From contig NZ_JAHUTS010000012.1 of assembly GCF_019209835.1 (NCBI RefSeq), positions 88,477 to 152,476 of the forward strand: a DNA stretch of 64,000 nucleotides, read 5' to 3'. The position numbers and the translations under genes were made by a program. This stretch comes from Enterovibrio paralichthyis (GTDB taxonomy: Bacteria; Pseudomonadota; Gammaproteobacteria; Enterobacterales; Vibrionaceae). The notes beneath the pieces are model-generated. The model made no database searches. It saw nothing but the letters and a program-made list of their open reading frames with translations, and was not told the DNA's origin. Position 1 is the stretch's first letter; every line of letters starts with the position of its first letter. Below, piece after piece: positions 18,249 through 27,200 of the stretch.

Positions 18249-19676
18249 ATGAAGAGCAGTTTTCGCAAGCAACGTGGCCATGCCGTTTTAATGTTCATCC
18301 TGATGATCCCGGCGTTGTTTGGGCTGTTCACCCTGGCGATTGATGGCTCAAGGGCGATGCAAAACAAAGCGCGTTTGGGGGATGCGGCCGAAGTGTCTGC
18401 CTTGGCACTGGCAGCGCAGAACAGTGACAGCGACTGGGAAAACAAGCAGCTGGCGACACGTTACATTGACGCTTATATCAAAGACAAAGAGAGCATCGAA
18501 TCAATCAAGGTTGTCCGCACAGAGTGCAAAGCCAGCCAGCAAACTGATTGCGAAGGCGGAACCCGCTACAACCAATATGCTATCGAGATTGTCACCAAAC
18601 ACAGCCCATGGTTACCGGCGCAGGATGGAATGGTCGGCTTTGACGGTGACTATGAAGTGGCGCACAGCGGTATTGCGCGTAAATACCAGGGTGACAGCAT
18701 TGATATCTCTTTTGTGGTCGATTACTCCGGTTCTATGGAGAACTATTGGAAAGGGAAGCGCAAATACATTGCTGTCAGGGATATCGTAAACAATGTATTG
18801 AATGAACTGGAAAAATATCAGGGCGTCGGGTTAACACCGAACCGGGTGTCCATCATCCCGTATTCGGAGTACACCGATAAATCACCGACTGAGGGGATCA
18901 CCGATTGTCGCTTTGAAGACCAGCTAGAGCAATGTGAAGATGACTGTATCGATACTTACAATCAGTGTGTCTCTTCCTGTTGGAACAATGGCTGTCGAAA
19001 TAAATGTGCCAGAAGGCTGAACTCATGCCAAAGAAGTTGTGACAGAGAGTACGACGAAAGAAGAAAGCCATTAGGTTTTGTTGATGAGCTACGGTATTTC
19101 GGCGACCAGAACAAGGTAGACACAGGATCCACGCTTGCGACCTTGTGGCAGAGCAAGGCCAACGACCGTGACATGGTATGTAATTTCATGCGTTACGAAG
19201 AAAACAGGTCGTACCGGTTTTACAACGTCCCCTTTACAGATCGCTTTGAGTCCGTTAAGGACGATCTATATGAATTCCGTCCCGGTGGATGGACCGGATC
19301 GTATCAAGGCATTATCAAGTCGGCGCAGTACTTTGAACGTTTGGATTCGCCCAACCCTCGACAGCTGATGGTTATCCTTTCTGATGGGATAGACAATGTG
19401 GAAAGAGGAACTTTTGCGAATGGCGTGCCAACAGCCAGCTTAGTGAGGGCAGGCATGTGCGATGTTATCCGTGAAAAGTTAAACGCAAGAAAAACGGCGG
19501 ATAACCGTCCGGTTAACTTCCAGATGGCCTTTGTTGGCTTTGACTACCGGATACAGGACAACAAGGCGCTGTCAGACTGCGTAGGCAGAGAGAATGTCTA
19601 TGACGCGGCTGACCCCGATGAACTGCTCGACATTATCCTAAACCTTATCTCAGAAGAAATTGGTCACCTGAAGTAA
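18249..19676 (+). CDS. tadG: TadG: pseudopilin-like protein with vWA domain and a cysteine-rich insert
   Basis: TadG proteins have a TadE-like N-terminus and a von Willebrand factor A domain and act at the periplasmic face of the Tad machine. Here the hydrophobic N-terminal segment is HAVLMFILMIPALFGLFTLAID. The vWA MIDAS motif DYSGS is at 158-162, and a later VILSDGID fits the second metal motif. Between them, residues 220-264 hold nine cysteines in four CX3C pairs (229/233, 240/244, 249/253, 260/264), an insert I do not know from TadG proteins. The product is 475 residues; the stop is four bases before the OmpA-domain gene. Confidence 0.88.
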   Translation: MKSSFRKQRGHAVLMFILMIPALFGLFTLAIDGSRAMQNKARLGDAAEVSALALAAQNSDSDWENKQLATRYIDAYIKDKESIESIKVVRTECKASQQTDCEGGTRYNQYAIEIVTKHSPWLPAQDGMVGFDGDYEVAHSGIARKYQGDSIDISFVVDYSGSMENYWKGKRKYIAVRDIVNNVLNELEKYQGVGLTPNRVSIIPYSEYTDKSPTEGITDCRFEDQLEQCEDDCIDTYNQCVSSCWNNGCRNKCARRLNSCQRSCDREYDERRKPLGFVDELRYFGDQNKVDTGSTLATLWQSKANDRDMVCNFMRYEENRSYRFYNVPFTDRFESVKDDLYEFRPGGWTGSYQGIIKSAQYFERLDSPNPRQLMVILSDGIDNVERGTFANGVPTASLVRAGMCDVIREKLNARKTADNRPVNFQMAFVGFDYRIQDNKALSDCVGRENVYDAADPDELLDIILNLISEEIGHLK

Positions 19677-19680
19677 CGAT

Positions 19681-20307
19681 ATGAAAAACAAAAAAATACT
19701 GACATTGGCAGTGGCTGCTGGATTCTTTGCAAATTTCGCCGCGGCAAGTACGCCTTCTGAGCTTCTCAATTACTACTGCGCCAAACCGGATGTAGATAAA
19801 TCAGTGACCGTGCAGGTTGGTGAGGCAATTCGCATTATTCCAAAAGCGGGTGGGATGAACCTGATGGCGTCAAAGGTAGAGTCAGATCCTCAGCTCGTGG
19901 GAATTCTCTCCAACCTGTTCGAAGTTGATCCTTCCTGTGCGGAATTCCTGCTGGTTAATGGCGGCGAAAGCCTCTCGAACGGGGATCGTTTGCTGGCGCG
20001 TGTTTATTTCAACTTTGACAGCAGCCAGCTTACACCTCAGTCAATCGAGGTGCTTAACCGGATTGCTTCTATTGGCCGACAGACCAAGCATGTGTTTGAG
20101 CTTGAAGGCCATACGGATGCGGTAGGGGAAAGTCAGTATAACTTTGCCCTCGGACTTAAACGCTCGGAGCAAGTGAAAGCGTATCTTGAACAAAGCGGCG
20201 TAGAACGAGAACAGCTCAATGCCCTGTCATTTGGCGAAAAGCAGCCTTTGAATGACAACGCAAGTGCGCAACAGCGGGAGCAGAACCGGCGGGTTGATAT
20301 CAAGTAA
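19681..20307 (+). CDS. OmpA-domain protein closing the tad operon
   Basis: The 208-residue product has a signal peptide (about 1-22), a short N-terminal region with two cysteines and a C-terminal OmpA/MotB-type peptidoglycan-binding domain (YFNFDSSQLTPQSIEVLNRI, LEGHTDAVGESQYN, QNRRVDI). It probably anchors the pilus apparatus to the cell wall. Vibrio tad loci often end with such a gene. It is followed by a strong terminator. Confidence 0.85.
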   Translation: MKNKKILTLAVAAGFFANFAAASTPSELLNYYCAKPDVDKSVTVQVGEAIRIIPKAGGMNLMASKVESDPQLVGILSNLFEVDPSCAEFLLVNGGESLSNGDRLLARVYFNFDSSQLTPQSIEVLNRIASIGRQTKHVFELEGHTDAVGESQYNFALGLKRSEQVKAYLEQSGVEREQLNALSFGEKQPLNDNASAQQREQNRRVDIK

Positions 20308-20340
20308 TCCCAGTAATCTGCGCGTCGAACAGACTAAAAA

Positions 20341-20379
20341 AACGCGGGCTGAAATAGATTCAGCCCGCGTTTTCGTTTT
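20341..20379. terminator. Bidirectional terminator between the tad operon and the MATE gene
   Basis: AACGCGGGCTGAA pairs with TTCAGCCCGCGTT (13 bp, 5-base loop), with an A tract before and TTCGTTTT after. It lies between two converging genes and can serve both. Confidence 0.85.
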
Positions 20380-20394
20380 GTACCCGTTGTGAGG

Positions 20395-21771
20395 TTAAGC
20401 CACCAGGTTTTTAATCCATACCTTGCTGCGTACGCGATAGATCGAGCCCAGCCATTTCACGATTTCTTCCACCGCAAACAGGGCGTAAACCCACTCCAAC
20501 GGCACTTTCAACACCAGCGCGGCAAAAGCGACAACCGGAATACCAATCATCCATTGGGCAGCGATGTCCTGATAAAGGCAGAATCGGATATCACCGCCAG
20601 CGCGGAGCACGCCGACAATCATGCTCATCGGAACAGATTTGATGATCAGCATGCCCGCAAATACCCAGTAGAATTTTTCAGTCAGCGCCAAAGTACTCGG
20701 TGACAGTGCGGAGAACAGTCCTAATACCGGCTGGCACACCAGCAGCATAATGCCCGCGATAACCACTGAACCGCCGAAACTGAACAGCGCAATGCCCCAG
20801 GCTTGCGGGTAAACCACTTCCAAGCGGTTGGCGCCGAGTTGGTTACCCATCAACACACTGGCGGCATTGGAAAGGCCAATCAGCAGCGCCAGTGCGAAAG
20901 ATTCAATCGGTGTGATCACCGAAAGCGCTGCCAAGCCTTCTACGCCCGCTTGTCCAAGAATGGCGTGGTAGACAAAGATGCCGCTCGACCAAATCAGGTG
21001 ATTGGCTGCGGTTGGCAGAGACAGCGACAGGAAGCGCTTCATACCAACAGGCTCGAACGCTTCGCGGATATGCTGGAAGTTAAATGCCGCTGCCATCTGG
21101 TTGCGATAAACGAACAGATACAGAAGGCTGACCTCAACGATACCGCTGATCAGCGTCGCCCATGCTGCACCGGCAATCCCCATGGCCGGGAAGCCGAGAT
21201 GACCAAATATCAGTACCCAGTTCAGGAACATGTTGAGGCTGATACCGATAAAGCTGAAAAAGGTGCTGATCCCCGGTTTGTTCATGGCGCGCAGGGAAAC
21301 AGACAAGCTGCTGCCGAGGGCAATCGTCACCATGGCAGCGCCGGTAATGCGCAGATACTCCGCCCCGAGTTCGATGACGCGGGCATCATTGGTCGCCAGC
21401 CCCATCACACTTTCGGCCAATACCATAAAAATCGCCGCGAAACAGACAGCGACTGATCCGGTCATGATGGCGGTAAGTGCGGTTTTACGGCGAAACCCTT
21501 CTAGGTTTCCTGCGCCCCAGTATTGCGCGGTCAGCAAAGCACCGCCGGTGGTGACACCAAAGATCAGGATGGTGGCGACAAACAGCGCTTTACCGGCCAC
21601 ACCGATAGCGGCGACGTCGGCTTCGCCCAATTGGCCGAGCATCAAAATATCGACAAGGCTTCGGCTGGAGAACAGCATGGTTTGCAGCGCAATGGGCAAA
21701 CCGATACCAATCAGGCGGCCGAAAAATTGCGCATCACAATGTGTGCGCAGGGAAGAAAAGTAGGTGTTCAA
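20395..21771 (-). CDS. MATE-family efflux transporter
   Basis: MATE proteins export cationic drugs or metabolites against H+ or Na+. The 458 residues form about 12 hydrophobic segments with MATE-typical sequence (GLPIALQTMLFSSRSLVDILMLG near the N-terminus, PTAANHLIWSSGIFVYH at the start of the second half). It is the NorM-like bacterial type, but the substrate cannot be told. The start is TTG at 21771, preceded by AGGA at 7 bases spacing; no ATG fits better. It is a single-gene unit converging on the tad operon. Confidence 0.88.
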   Translation of the reverse strand: MNTYFSSLRTHCDAQFFGRLIGIGLPIALQTMLFSSRSLVDILMLGQLGEADVAAIGVAGKALFVATILIFGVTTGGALLTAQYWGAGNLEGFRRKTALTAIMTGSVAVCFAAIFMVLAESVMGLATNDARVIELGAEYLRITGAAMVTIALGSSLSVSLRAMNKPGISTFFSFIGISLNMFLNWVLIFGHLGFPAMGIAGAAWATLISGIVEVSLLYLFVYRNQMAAAFNFQHIREAFEPVGMKRFLSLSLPTAANHLIWSSGIFVYHAILGQAGVEGLAALSVITPIESFALALLIGLSNAASVLMGNQLGANRLEVVYPQAWGIALFSFGGSVVIAGIMLLVCQPVLGLFSALSPSTLALTEKFYWVFAGMLIIKSVPMSMIVGVLRAGGDIRFCLYQDIAAQWMIGIPVVAFAALVLKVPLEWVYALFAVEEIVKWLGSIYRVRSKVWIKNLVA

Positions 21772-21871
21772 TCTCAGATCCTAAGAGAAAGTGGATGCAG
21801 AAAAGGTGAGAAAACTGCGCGATTATCGGGCAATAAAAATTTACCAGCAAGTGAAATCGCTAGAATGCTAA

Positions 21872-21987
21872 ATGCTTAATAAGCATATAATTATTTGCGA
21901 TTGATTCATTTGGTTATAAGTGACTGAGATTGAGTCAGAAAGCGAAAATACGCTGATTTTGTCGCCAATTGGGTCACAAATGACCCA
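21872..21987. promoter_or_regulatory. Three dyads between the MATE and phosphatase genes
   Basis: The divergent 287-base gap contains three inverted repeats: ATGCTTA-A-TAAGCAT (21872-21886), TGACT-N7-AGTCA (21921-21937) and TGGGTCA-CAAA-TGACCCA (21970-21987). They are plausible operators for the MATE exporter, the phosphatase or both. No specific regulator is recognised. Confidence 0.4.
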
Positions 21988-22058
21988 GATTCGGCATTTT
22001 GCAATTGCCGGGCGGTTCTTATATTTTTGATGGCCTATGACATACCACGGGCCAAAGC

Positions 22059-22661
22059 ATGACCAGGAAAATATTCGTAATCAGACACGGTGAAACGCTG
22101 TTCAACTCAGAGCAAAAGTTGCAGGGACACTGCAATTCGCCTTTAACCAACAAAGGTGAGTCTCAGGCACTCTCTGTTGGAACTACGTTAAGAGAGTATC
22201 TCACCGACCGTTCTTATCACGTCTACTGCAGTTCTCTTGGCCGCGCTGTTCAAACCGCACAGATTATTTGTGACGCGATTGGCTATGACCAATCCACGCT
22301 GACGCAGGATGACAGACTCAAAGAGTTTTCGTTGGGCGAGTGGGAACAGCGAACCATTCCATCCCTCATTGAAGAAAATCCCGCGTTGCTGGAAAGAAGG
22401 GACTGGTACATTCAGGCGCCGGGCTGTGAAACGTATGAATCAGTAAAAGGACGGCTACTGTCCTGGATCTCTGAACTGCCGGAAGAGCAGGATATCGTGG
22501 TGATCAGCCATGGCCTGACGGGGATTGTTTTGAGGGGGATCTTGCTGGATCTCAGCTATCAGGAAGTTTGGGCGCAGGATCTGCCTCAGGATGCGTTTTT
22601 CCTGATTCAAAACGGCGGGATCACCAGAATTGACTGTATGGCCACCGAAGCGGTTGCCTGA
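22059..22661 (+). CDS. Histidine phosphatase family protein (phosphoglycerate mutase-like)
   Basis: The 200-residue product has the catalytic RHGETLFN motif with the phosphorylated His10, a central acidic motif in LKEFSLGEWE, and the second histidine in VISHGLTG. This is the cofactor-dependent PGM-like phosphatase family (CobC/GpmB/PhoE type), which dephosphorylates small molecules; the substrate is unknown. A terminator follows at 22673. Confidence 0.88.
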   Translation: MTRKIFVIRHGETLFNSEQKLQGHCNSPLTNKGESQALSVGTTLREYLTDRSYHVYCSSLGRAVQTAQIICDAIGYDQSTLTQDDRLKEFSLGEWEQRTIPSLIEENPALLERRDWYIQAPGCETYESVKGRLLSWISELPEEQDIVVISHGLTGIVLRGILLDLSYQEVWAQDLPQDAFFLIQNGGITRIDCMATEAVA

Positions 22662-22672
22662 GTTTGATACAT

Positions 22673-22703
22673 CAGGGATTGAGTGACATGCAATCCCTGT
22701 TTT
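22673..22703 (+). terminator. Terminator after the histidine phosphatase
   Basis: CAGGGATTG pairs with CAATCCCTG around a 9-base loop, followed by TTTT and then a C run. Confidence 0.7.
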
Positions 22704-22906
22704 CCCCCCAACAACGGCCACACCTTTTCCACCCATGGCGACACCTTTGCCGAATTAATCCCTGAATTACTTCACCCCTGTTATTCCCCGACGCATTTGT
22801 CTGAAAAGTCCCGTTGAAACACAAACCTATGTGCATCCTGTCTTGATGAAAAAACAAAGCCCCGAGTGTGGGCTGGCTATACTTTGAGGAATTTTATTAG
22901 CGGGCG

Positions 22907-24118
22907 TTGTTTGGTTTGAAAACTCTTACTTGGCAGCAATTGGTTTCGATGTGGCAATATCTGCGCCACTTCCTTGTTGCAATTGTCGTGTTTATCACGG
23001 GTTTCCTGATTTTTCGCTCCGTTTGGGGCGATAACGTCAATCTTCTTTCCCTGTTCCAGATAAAAACGTTCAAGGACATCAACTGGTCAGATGCAGCGAA
23101 CGGGCCTTGGCTGTTGCTCGGGCTTTTCCTGATGCTCAATGCCGTCGGGCTTCTGTTCCGGGCGAGAATTGCATGGGCCGTCACCCTGATCCTGCTGATG
23201 ATTGTGTTCACTTTCACCTGGCATTTTTTCTCCCACCTCGGCATCAACATCTACTGGGCGTCCGGCGCCGCCATACTGCTCATTTTAATGAGTAAGGATT
23301 TCAACCGTTCCAGCGCCACAGCAGGGGGGATAGCCGCGTTTATCAGTTTTGCTGTGTTGCTGTTTTATTCGACCTATGGCGCGATGTATTTCGGCGACGG
23401 CTTCAAGCCGGTTATTGAGGATTTATCCACGGCGTTTTACTTTTCCATGGTGACCATGACCACGGTCGGCTATGGCGATATTACGCCACAAACCGAGGCT
23501 GCACGTCTGTTTACCGTGTCGGTCATCGTTGCCGGTATCACGGTGTTTGCCACATCGTTAACCACTGTATTTGCACCCATTATCAGCGGGGGGTTAAGCC
23601 GTCTCGTGCGAGGAGTTAAAAAGCCCATGAACAGAAAAAACCACTTTATCGTCTGTGGAACGTCGGTACTGGCCTCTGCGACGGTATTGCAACTGATAAA
23701 ACGGGGCTTTGATGTCACGGTGATCACGGTGGAAGACGAAGATAAGTTCACCCAGATTGAACAACGCATTGGGGCGAAGCTCGATATTGTCTCCGGTGAC
23801 AGCACGGACAGTGATGTGCTGACGGACGCCGGGGTCGAGGATTGTCAGGCCGTGCTGGCGCTCACCAATGATGATGCGACCAACGCATTTATTGTGCTGT
23901 CGGTAAAAGCCATCTCTCCGAACATCAAAGCGGTCACGGCGGTGAATGACGCTAAGAACATCAAGAAAGTGAAACGCGTGAATGCCGATGTGCTCTTAGC
24001 ACCCCAGCTCTTTGGCAGTGTCGTGCTCGCCAGTGTGCTTTCCGGCGAGCCTATTAGTAATGATCAGCTGCTCGATATGTTGCTGCATTCCGGCGAAGGG
24101 CTGATGAAAAAAGATTAA
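22907..24118 (+). CDS. kch: Kch-type voltage-gated potassium channel with RCK domain
   Basis: The 403 residues align along their length with E. coli Kch. Six hydrophobic segments lie in the first 220 residues, with the K+ selectivity filter TVGYGD at 186-191 after the pore helix. A cytoplasmic TrkA-N/RCK Rossmann domain starts near 245 (KNHFIVCGTSVLASATVL). The start is probably TTG at 22907 because a stop lies just upstream at 22898; the next ATG at 22949 would remove the N-terminal 14 residues. A TATACT -10-like hexamer is at 22878. It is a single gene, converging on the permease pair downstream. Confidence 0.9.
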   Translation: MFGLKTLTWQQLVSMWQYLRHFLVAIVVFITGFLIFRSVWGDNVNLLSLFQIKTFKDINWSDAANGPWLLLGLFLMLNAVGLLFRARIAWAVTLILLMIVFTFTWHFFSHLGINIYWASGAAILLILMSKDFNRSSATAGGIAAFISFAVLLFYSTYGAMYFGDGFKPVIEDLSTAFYFSMVTMTTVGYGDITPQTEAARLFTVSVIVAGITVFATSLTTVFAPIISGGLSRLVRGVKKPMNRKNHFIVCGTSVLASATVLQLIKRGFDVTVITVEDEDKFTQIEQRIGAKLDIVSGDSTDSDVLTDAGVEDCQAVLALTNDDATNAFIVLSVKAISPNIKAVTAVNDAKNIKKVKRVNADVLLAPQLFGSVVLASVLSGEPISNDQLLDMLLHSGEGLMKKD

Positions 24119-25008
24119 TTCTGTTGGTGTTGGTGCCGCTGTGACCACAGCGTGTGTCCCGCCAGTGCCAATACCACGATGCCAGCACCAATGGCGACGG
24201 ATTCTGTTGGCTTCTCACCAATAAACAGCCAAACCAGCAAAGGGCCAAACAGCACTTCCAGCAGCAGGATAAGGCTGGCTTCAGCCGCAGGCAGGTAGCG
24301 TGGCCCAATGATTAAAAGGAATGATCCAGGCAGTACAATGCAACACAGCAGGAAAATGTAGATGTTCTGCTGAAAGCTCAACGAGAAGGGTTTCGCCCCT
24401 GCCAATAAGGCAATTACCGCCACCAGATAGCCGGAATAAATCAGGAAAACTGTGCCATAACGCGCCTTGGTTTTACGCAGCATGATGAGGTAAACCGAAA
24501 GCGATACCGCCGTCACCAGCGCCAGCGAATCACCTTCGAGCTCAGCGCCTGTGGGCTTATAGCCAAAGACCAGCCATATCCCGCCCACGGAAACAATGAT
24601 GGTGACAATCGTAGAGACTGAGAGTTTCTCCTTGAGAAAAATGAAAGCCAGTATTGCCGTAATAAGCGGGGCAGTATTGGTTAGCACCAAGGTACTGGTG
24701 ACCTGAGTATGGTCGAGCGAAAACACAAAGCAGATAGTAGAAGCTGAAAACAGCACTGCCGTAAACAGGGTGCTGGGGGCGGGGTGGAAGAAATGTTCTT
24801 CCAGCACTTTTTTATCCATGATCCACTGGGCGATAAAAAAGACCGTCGCGGGCAGGAAACCGCGCCAAAAAATCAACGTCCATTCGTCGCAGTCAATCAG
24901 GCGAACCAGCAGGCTGTCGAAGCTCAGTATCATCACACCCAACAGCGTAAATACACGGCCTTTAGACTCGCCGCTCAATCCATTCAAGCGTGTTGCTATT
25001 CCCATCAT
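24115..25008 (-). CDS. EamA/DMT-family transporter
   Basis: The 297-residue product has about ten membrane segments in two EamA repeats, typical of drug/metabolite exporters of the RhaT/YdcZ class (IFWRGFLPATVFFI, TNTAPLITAILAFIFLKEKLS, LLEVLFGPLLVWLFIGEKP). The substrate is unknown, probably an amino acid or related metabolite. Its ATG overlaps the stop of the upstream permease gene (25005-25008), so import and export proteins are coupled in one operon. Its last codons overlap the end of kch on the other strand. Confidence 0.88.
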   Translation of the reverse strand: MMGIATRLNGLSGESKGRVFTLLGVMILSFDSLLVRLIDCDEWTLIFWRGFLPATVFFIAQWIMDKKVLEEHFFHPAPSTLFTAVLFSASTICFVFSLDHTQVTSTLVLTNTAPLITAILAFIFLKEKLSVSTIVTIIVSVGGIWLVFGYKPTGAELEGDSLALVTAVSLSVYLIMLRKTKARYGTVFLIYSGYLVAVIALLAGAKPFSLSFQQNIYIFLLCCIVLPGSFLLIIGPRYLPAAEASLILLLEVLFGPLLVWLFIGEKPTESVAIGAGIVVLALAGHTLWSQRHQHQQN

Positions 25009-26306
25009 TTTTCTTTGTTCGCCGTGTGGTGAGGCGCATGCCAGCCAATCATCAAACTAAGAATTGCCGCCGCTGCGAGCAGCCCGACCTGTAACCAGAG
25101 CTTGGCAATGATCATCTCGCCGATAAACGAAACAAAGATGACCAGCATAAAAATAAAGCCAATTGCCAGCAGCCAGGGGTTGGCGTGGCACTCTTTACGC
25201 TTGCGCCAGCAGACAATGAAAACCGCAAGATAGCAGCCGAGGAAGGTGGCGCTGGCCACATTGGCAATGGATGACAGGTTAAAGAAGTTGGTGAGTATGA
25301 TCACCAGCACAATCAATGCAAAAAAGCCCGGAGACCCGCCGCCGACCAGTTTCTTGCGAAAGGGGGAAGGCAGGGCGCCATTGTCACCCATTTGTGAAGC
25401 CACATTGAGCATGGAGAATATGTTGGCAACAATGGATGACGCCGTTGCCACCAGGGCAGCCATAGACACCAGGAAAAAGCCAAAGGTGCCGAGGAAAGGC
25501 TCGGCAGCTTCTGCCACTGCTGTATCTGTGTACTTGGCGAGATCGGTCGGTGTCACATTCCCCAGAACTACCAGGGACAAGACAATATAGAGCACCATCA
25601 CCAGCCCTATCGCCAGCATAAAGGCGCGGGGCATGTCCCGCTCTGGGTCGGTGACATCGGCGGCGGCACTGGCCATCAGGCCAAAGCCGGAATAGGCAAA
25701 AAACGCCAGGCCAACACTGGAAAACATCATGGATGTCTCTGTGTGGGCATGGTTTTCAAGCATGGCTGGGCGAAGTGTAATGGCGCCCACCACAATAAAA
25801 ATGGTCAGTATGGTGAGCTTGATGGTCACCAGCACCACTTCAACCCGTCCCACCACTTTTGCGCCCAGCATATTGACCAGCGTCAGCGCTATCATGACGC
25901 CTGACGCATACGCATTAACCCAGAAGGGGCTGGATGACTGGTGCAATACGCGGGCAAGGTAAGCCCCGAATGCCTTTGATATCAAAGCCAGCGTTAATAC
26001 CAGGGTAATGAGGTATAAGGTGGACAATGTGCGTTCGAAACGTGCCGATGAAATGCCAATGGCAAAGAAGTCGGTTACACCACCCCGTGAAGGGAAAATT
26101 GCGCTCATCCTTGCGTAGGAGTAGCCGGAGAGAAGCGCCGCAATACCTGCTATCACAAATACAACCCAGGTATCCCCGCCCACATTGATGGCGATTTGCC
26201 CCAGCAGCGCAAACACGCCGGCACCCACCATAGAACCGATGCCAAGCGCCGCGACGCCCCAAATACTGATGTGCTTATGATGAGGTTCGGAAGACGGGTT
26301 TGACAT
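25005..26306 (-). CDS. APC-family amino-acid permease
   Basis: This 433-residue inner-membrane protein has about 12 hydrophobic segments. The first segment carries the APC signature GIGSMVGAGVFALLG, and the conserved FFAYSGFG motif follows. It is likely a proton-coupled amino-acid or amine importer; specificity cannot be assigned. A ribosome site (AGGA) precedes the ATG. It forms a two-gene operon with the EamA transporter. Confidence 0.88.
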   Translation of the reverse strand: MSNPSSEPHHKHISIWGVAALGIGSMVGAGVFALLGQIAINVGGDTWVVFVIAGIAALLSGYSYARMSAIFPSRGGVTDFFAIGISSARFERTLSTLYLITLVLTLALISKAFGAYLARVLHQSSSPFWVNAYASGVMIALTLVNMLGAKVVGRVEVVLVTIKLTILTIFIVVGAITLRPAMLENHAHTETSMMFSSVGLAFFAYSGFGLMASAAADVTDPERDMPRAFMLAIGLVMVLYIVLSLVVLGNVTPTDLAKYTDTAVAEAAEPFLGTFGFFLVSMAALVATASSIVANIFSMLNVASQMGDNGALPSPFRKKLVGGGSPGFFALIVLVIILTNFFNLSSIANVASATFLGCYLAVFIVCWRKRKECHANPWLLAIGFIFMLVIFVSFIGEMIIAKLWLQVGLLAAAAILSLMIGWHAPHHTANKEK

Positions 26307-26471
26307 CGTTTATTCCTGTTGAGTGTAGAGTGGTATCGGATCCAGGCAGCGTGGATAACCCAATGGATTACTCTGGACGATAGCCCATTATTTTACGTGC
26401 AGTTGCCACGTATCTGTGACACTCAAAGGAAAGCAGGGAGGCGGGAAGCCCCTGCTAAAATGGTCAAGAAA

Positions 26472-27200
26472 TCAAAAACTGGAAAGCCCGATTATTTCTT
26501 TGAGCGTTTTGAGGTAGCGGCGACTGATCGGAAGGGTGAAATTACTCGTGGTGATCACTTCTGCCAAGCCATTTTCCAGCAATTTTATTTCCCGGATATG
26601 GTGGATACTGACAAGGTATTGCCGGTGACAGCGCAACAGCGGTGTTTTTTCTTCCAGCGTTTTCAGGGTGAGTTGGGTGGTGGCGGTTTTGTCGGCGGTA
26701 TGGACATGCACACCACTGAGATCGCTGTAGACACCTTCAACACTTTCAATAGGAAGCAGCACAATGCGGTTGTGTCCGGTGCAGGGGATCTGAGAGAGGG
26801 TTTCCGGTGCCACTGGCGCAAGGTTTTGCACTGTGTGCTTATCTACCATCCGTTTAAGCTTTTTCACGGCTTTGTTCAGACGCGCAGGCTCGACCGGTTT
26901 CAGTAGATAGTCGAACGCATTTTCCTCGAAAGCCTGAATGGCATAGTGATCAAAAGCGGTGACAAACACCACAAACGGAATGTTGTCAGGATCCAGCATG
27001 GAGAGGAGTTCAAGGCCGGACACCTGGGGCATCTGGATATCCAGAAACACCACATCAGGCTTCAGTTCATTGATTTTTTTCAGTCCCAGAATGGCGTTTG
27101 GTGCTTCACCAATCACGGAGATATCACCGGTTTCCTCCAGCAAGGTCGCCAGCTCTTCGCGGGCAAACTGTTCGTCGTCAATGACCAGTGCTGTCAACAT
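26472..27200 (-). CDS. btsR: LytTR-family response regulator (BtsR/YehT-like)
   Basis: The 242 residues comprise a CheY-like receiver (phospho-acceptor Asp54 in FLDIQMP; acidic pair at 8-9) and a C-terminal LytTR DNA-binding domain from about 140 (RIVLLPIESVEGVYSDLSGV, LLRCHRQYLVSIHHI). Length and sequence fit BtsR (YehT), the response regulator of pyruvate sensing. It overlaps the end of the histidine kinase gene by seven bases. Its likely target is the cstA gene just downstream of the kinase in the opposite gene order, where LytTR-like direct repeats are found. Confidence 0.88.
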   Translation of the reverse strand: MLTALVIDDEQFAREELATLLEETGDISVIGEAPNAILGLKKINELKPDVVFLDIQMPQVSGLELLSMLDPDNIPFVVFVTAFDHYAIQAFEENAFDYLLKPVEPARLNKAVKKLKRMVDKHTVQNLAPVAPETLSQIPCTGHNRIVLLPIESVEGVYSDLSGVHVHTADKTATTQLTLKTLEEKTPLLRCHRQYLVSIHHIREIKLLENGLAEVITTSNFTLPISRRYLKTLKEIIGLSSF

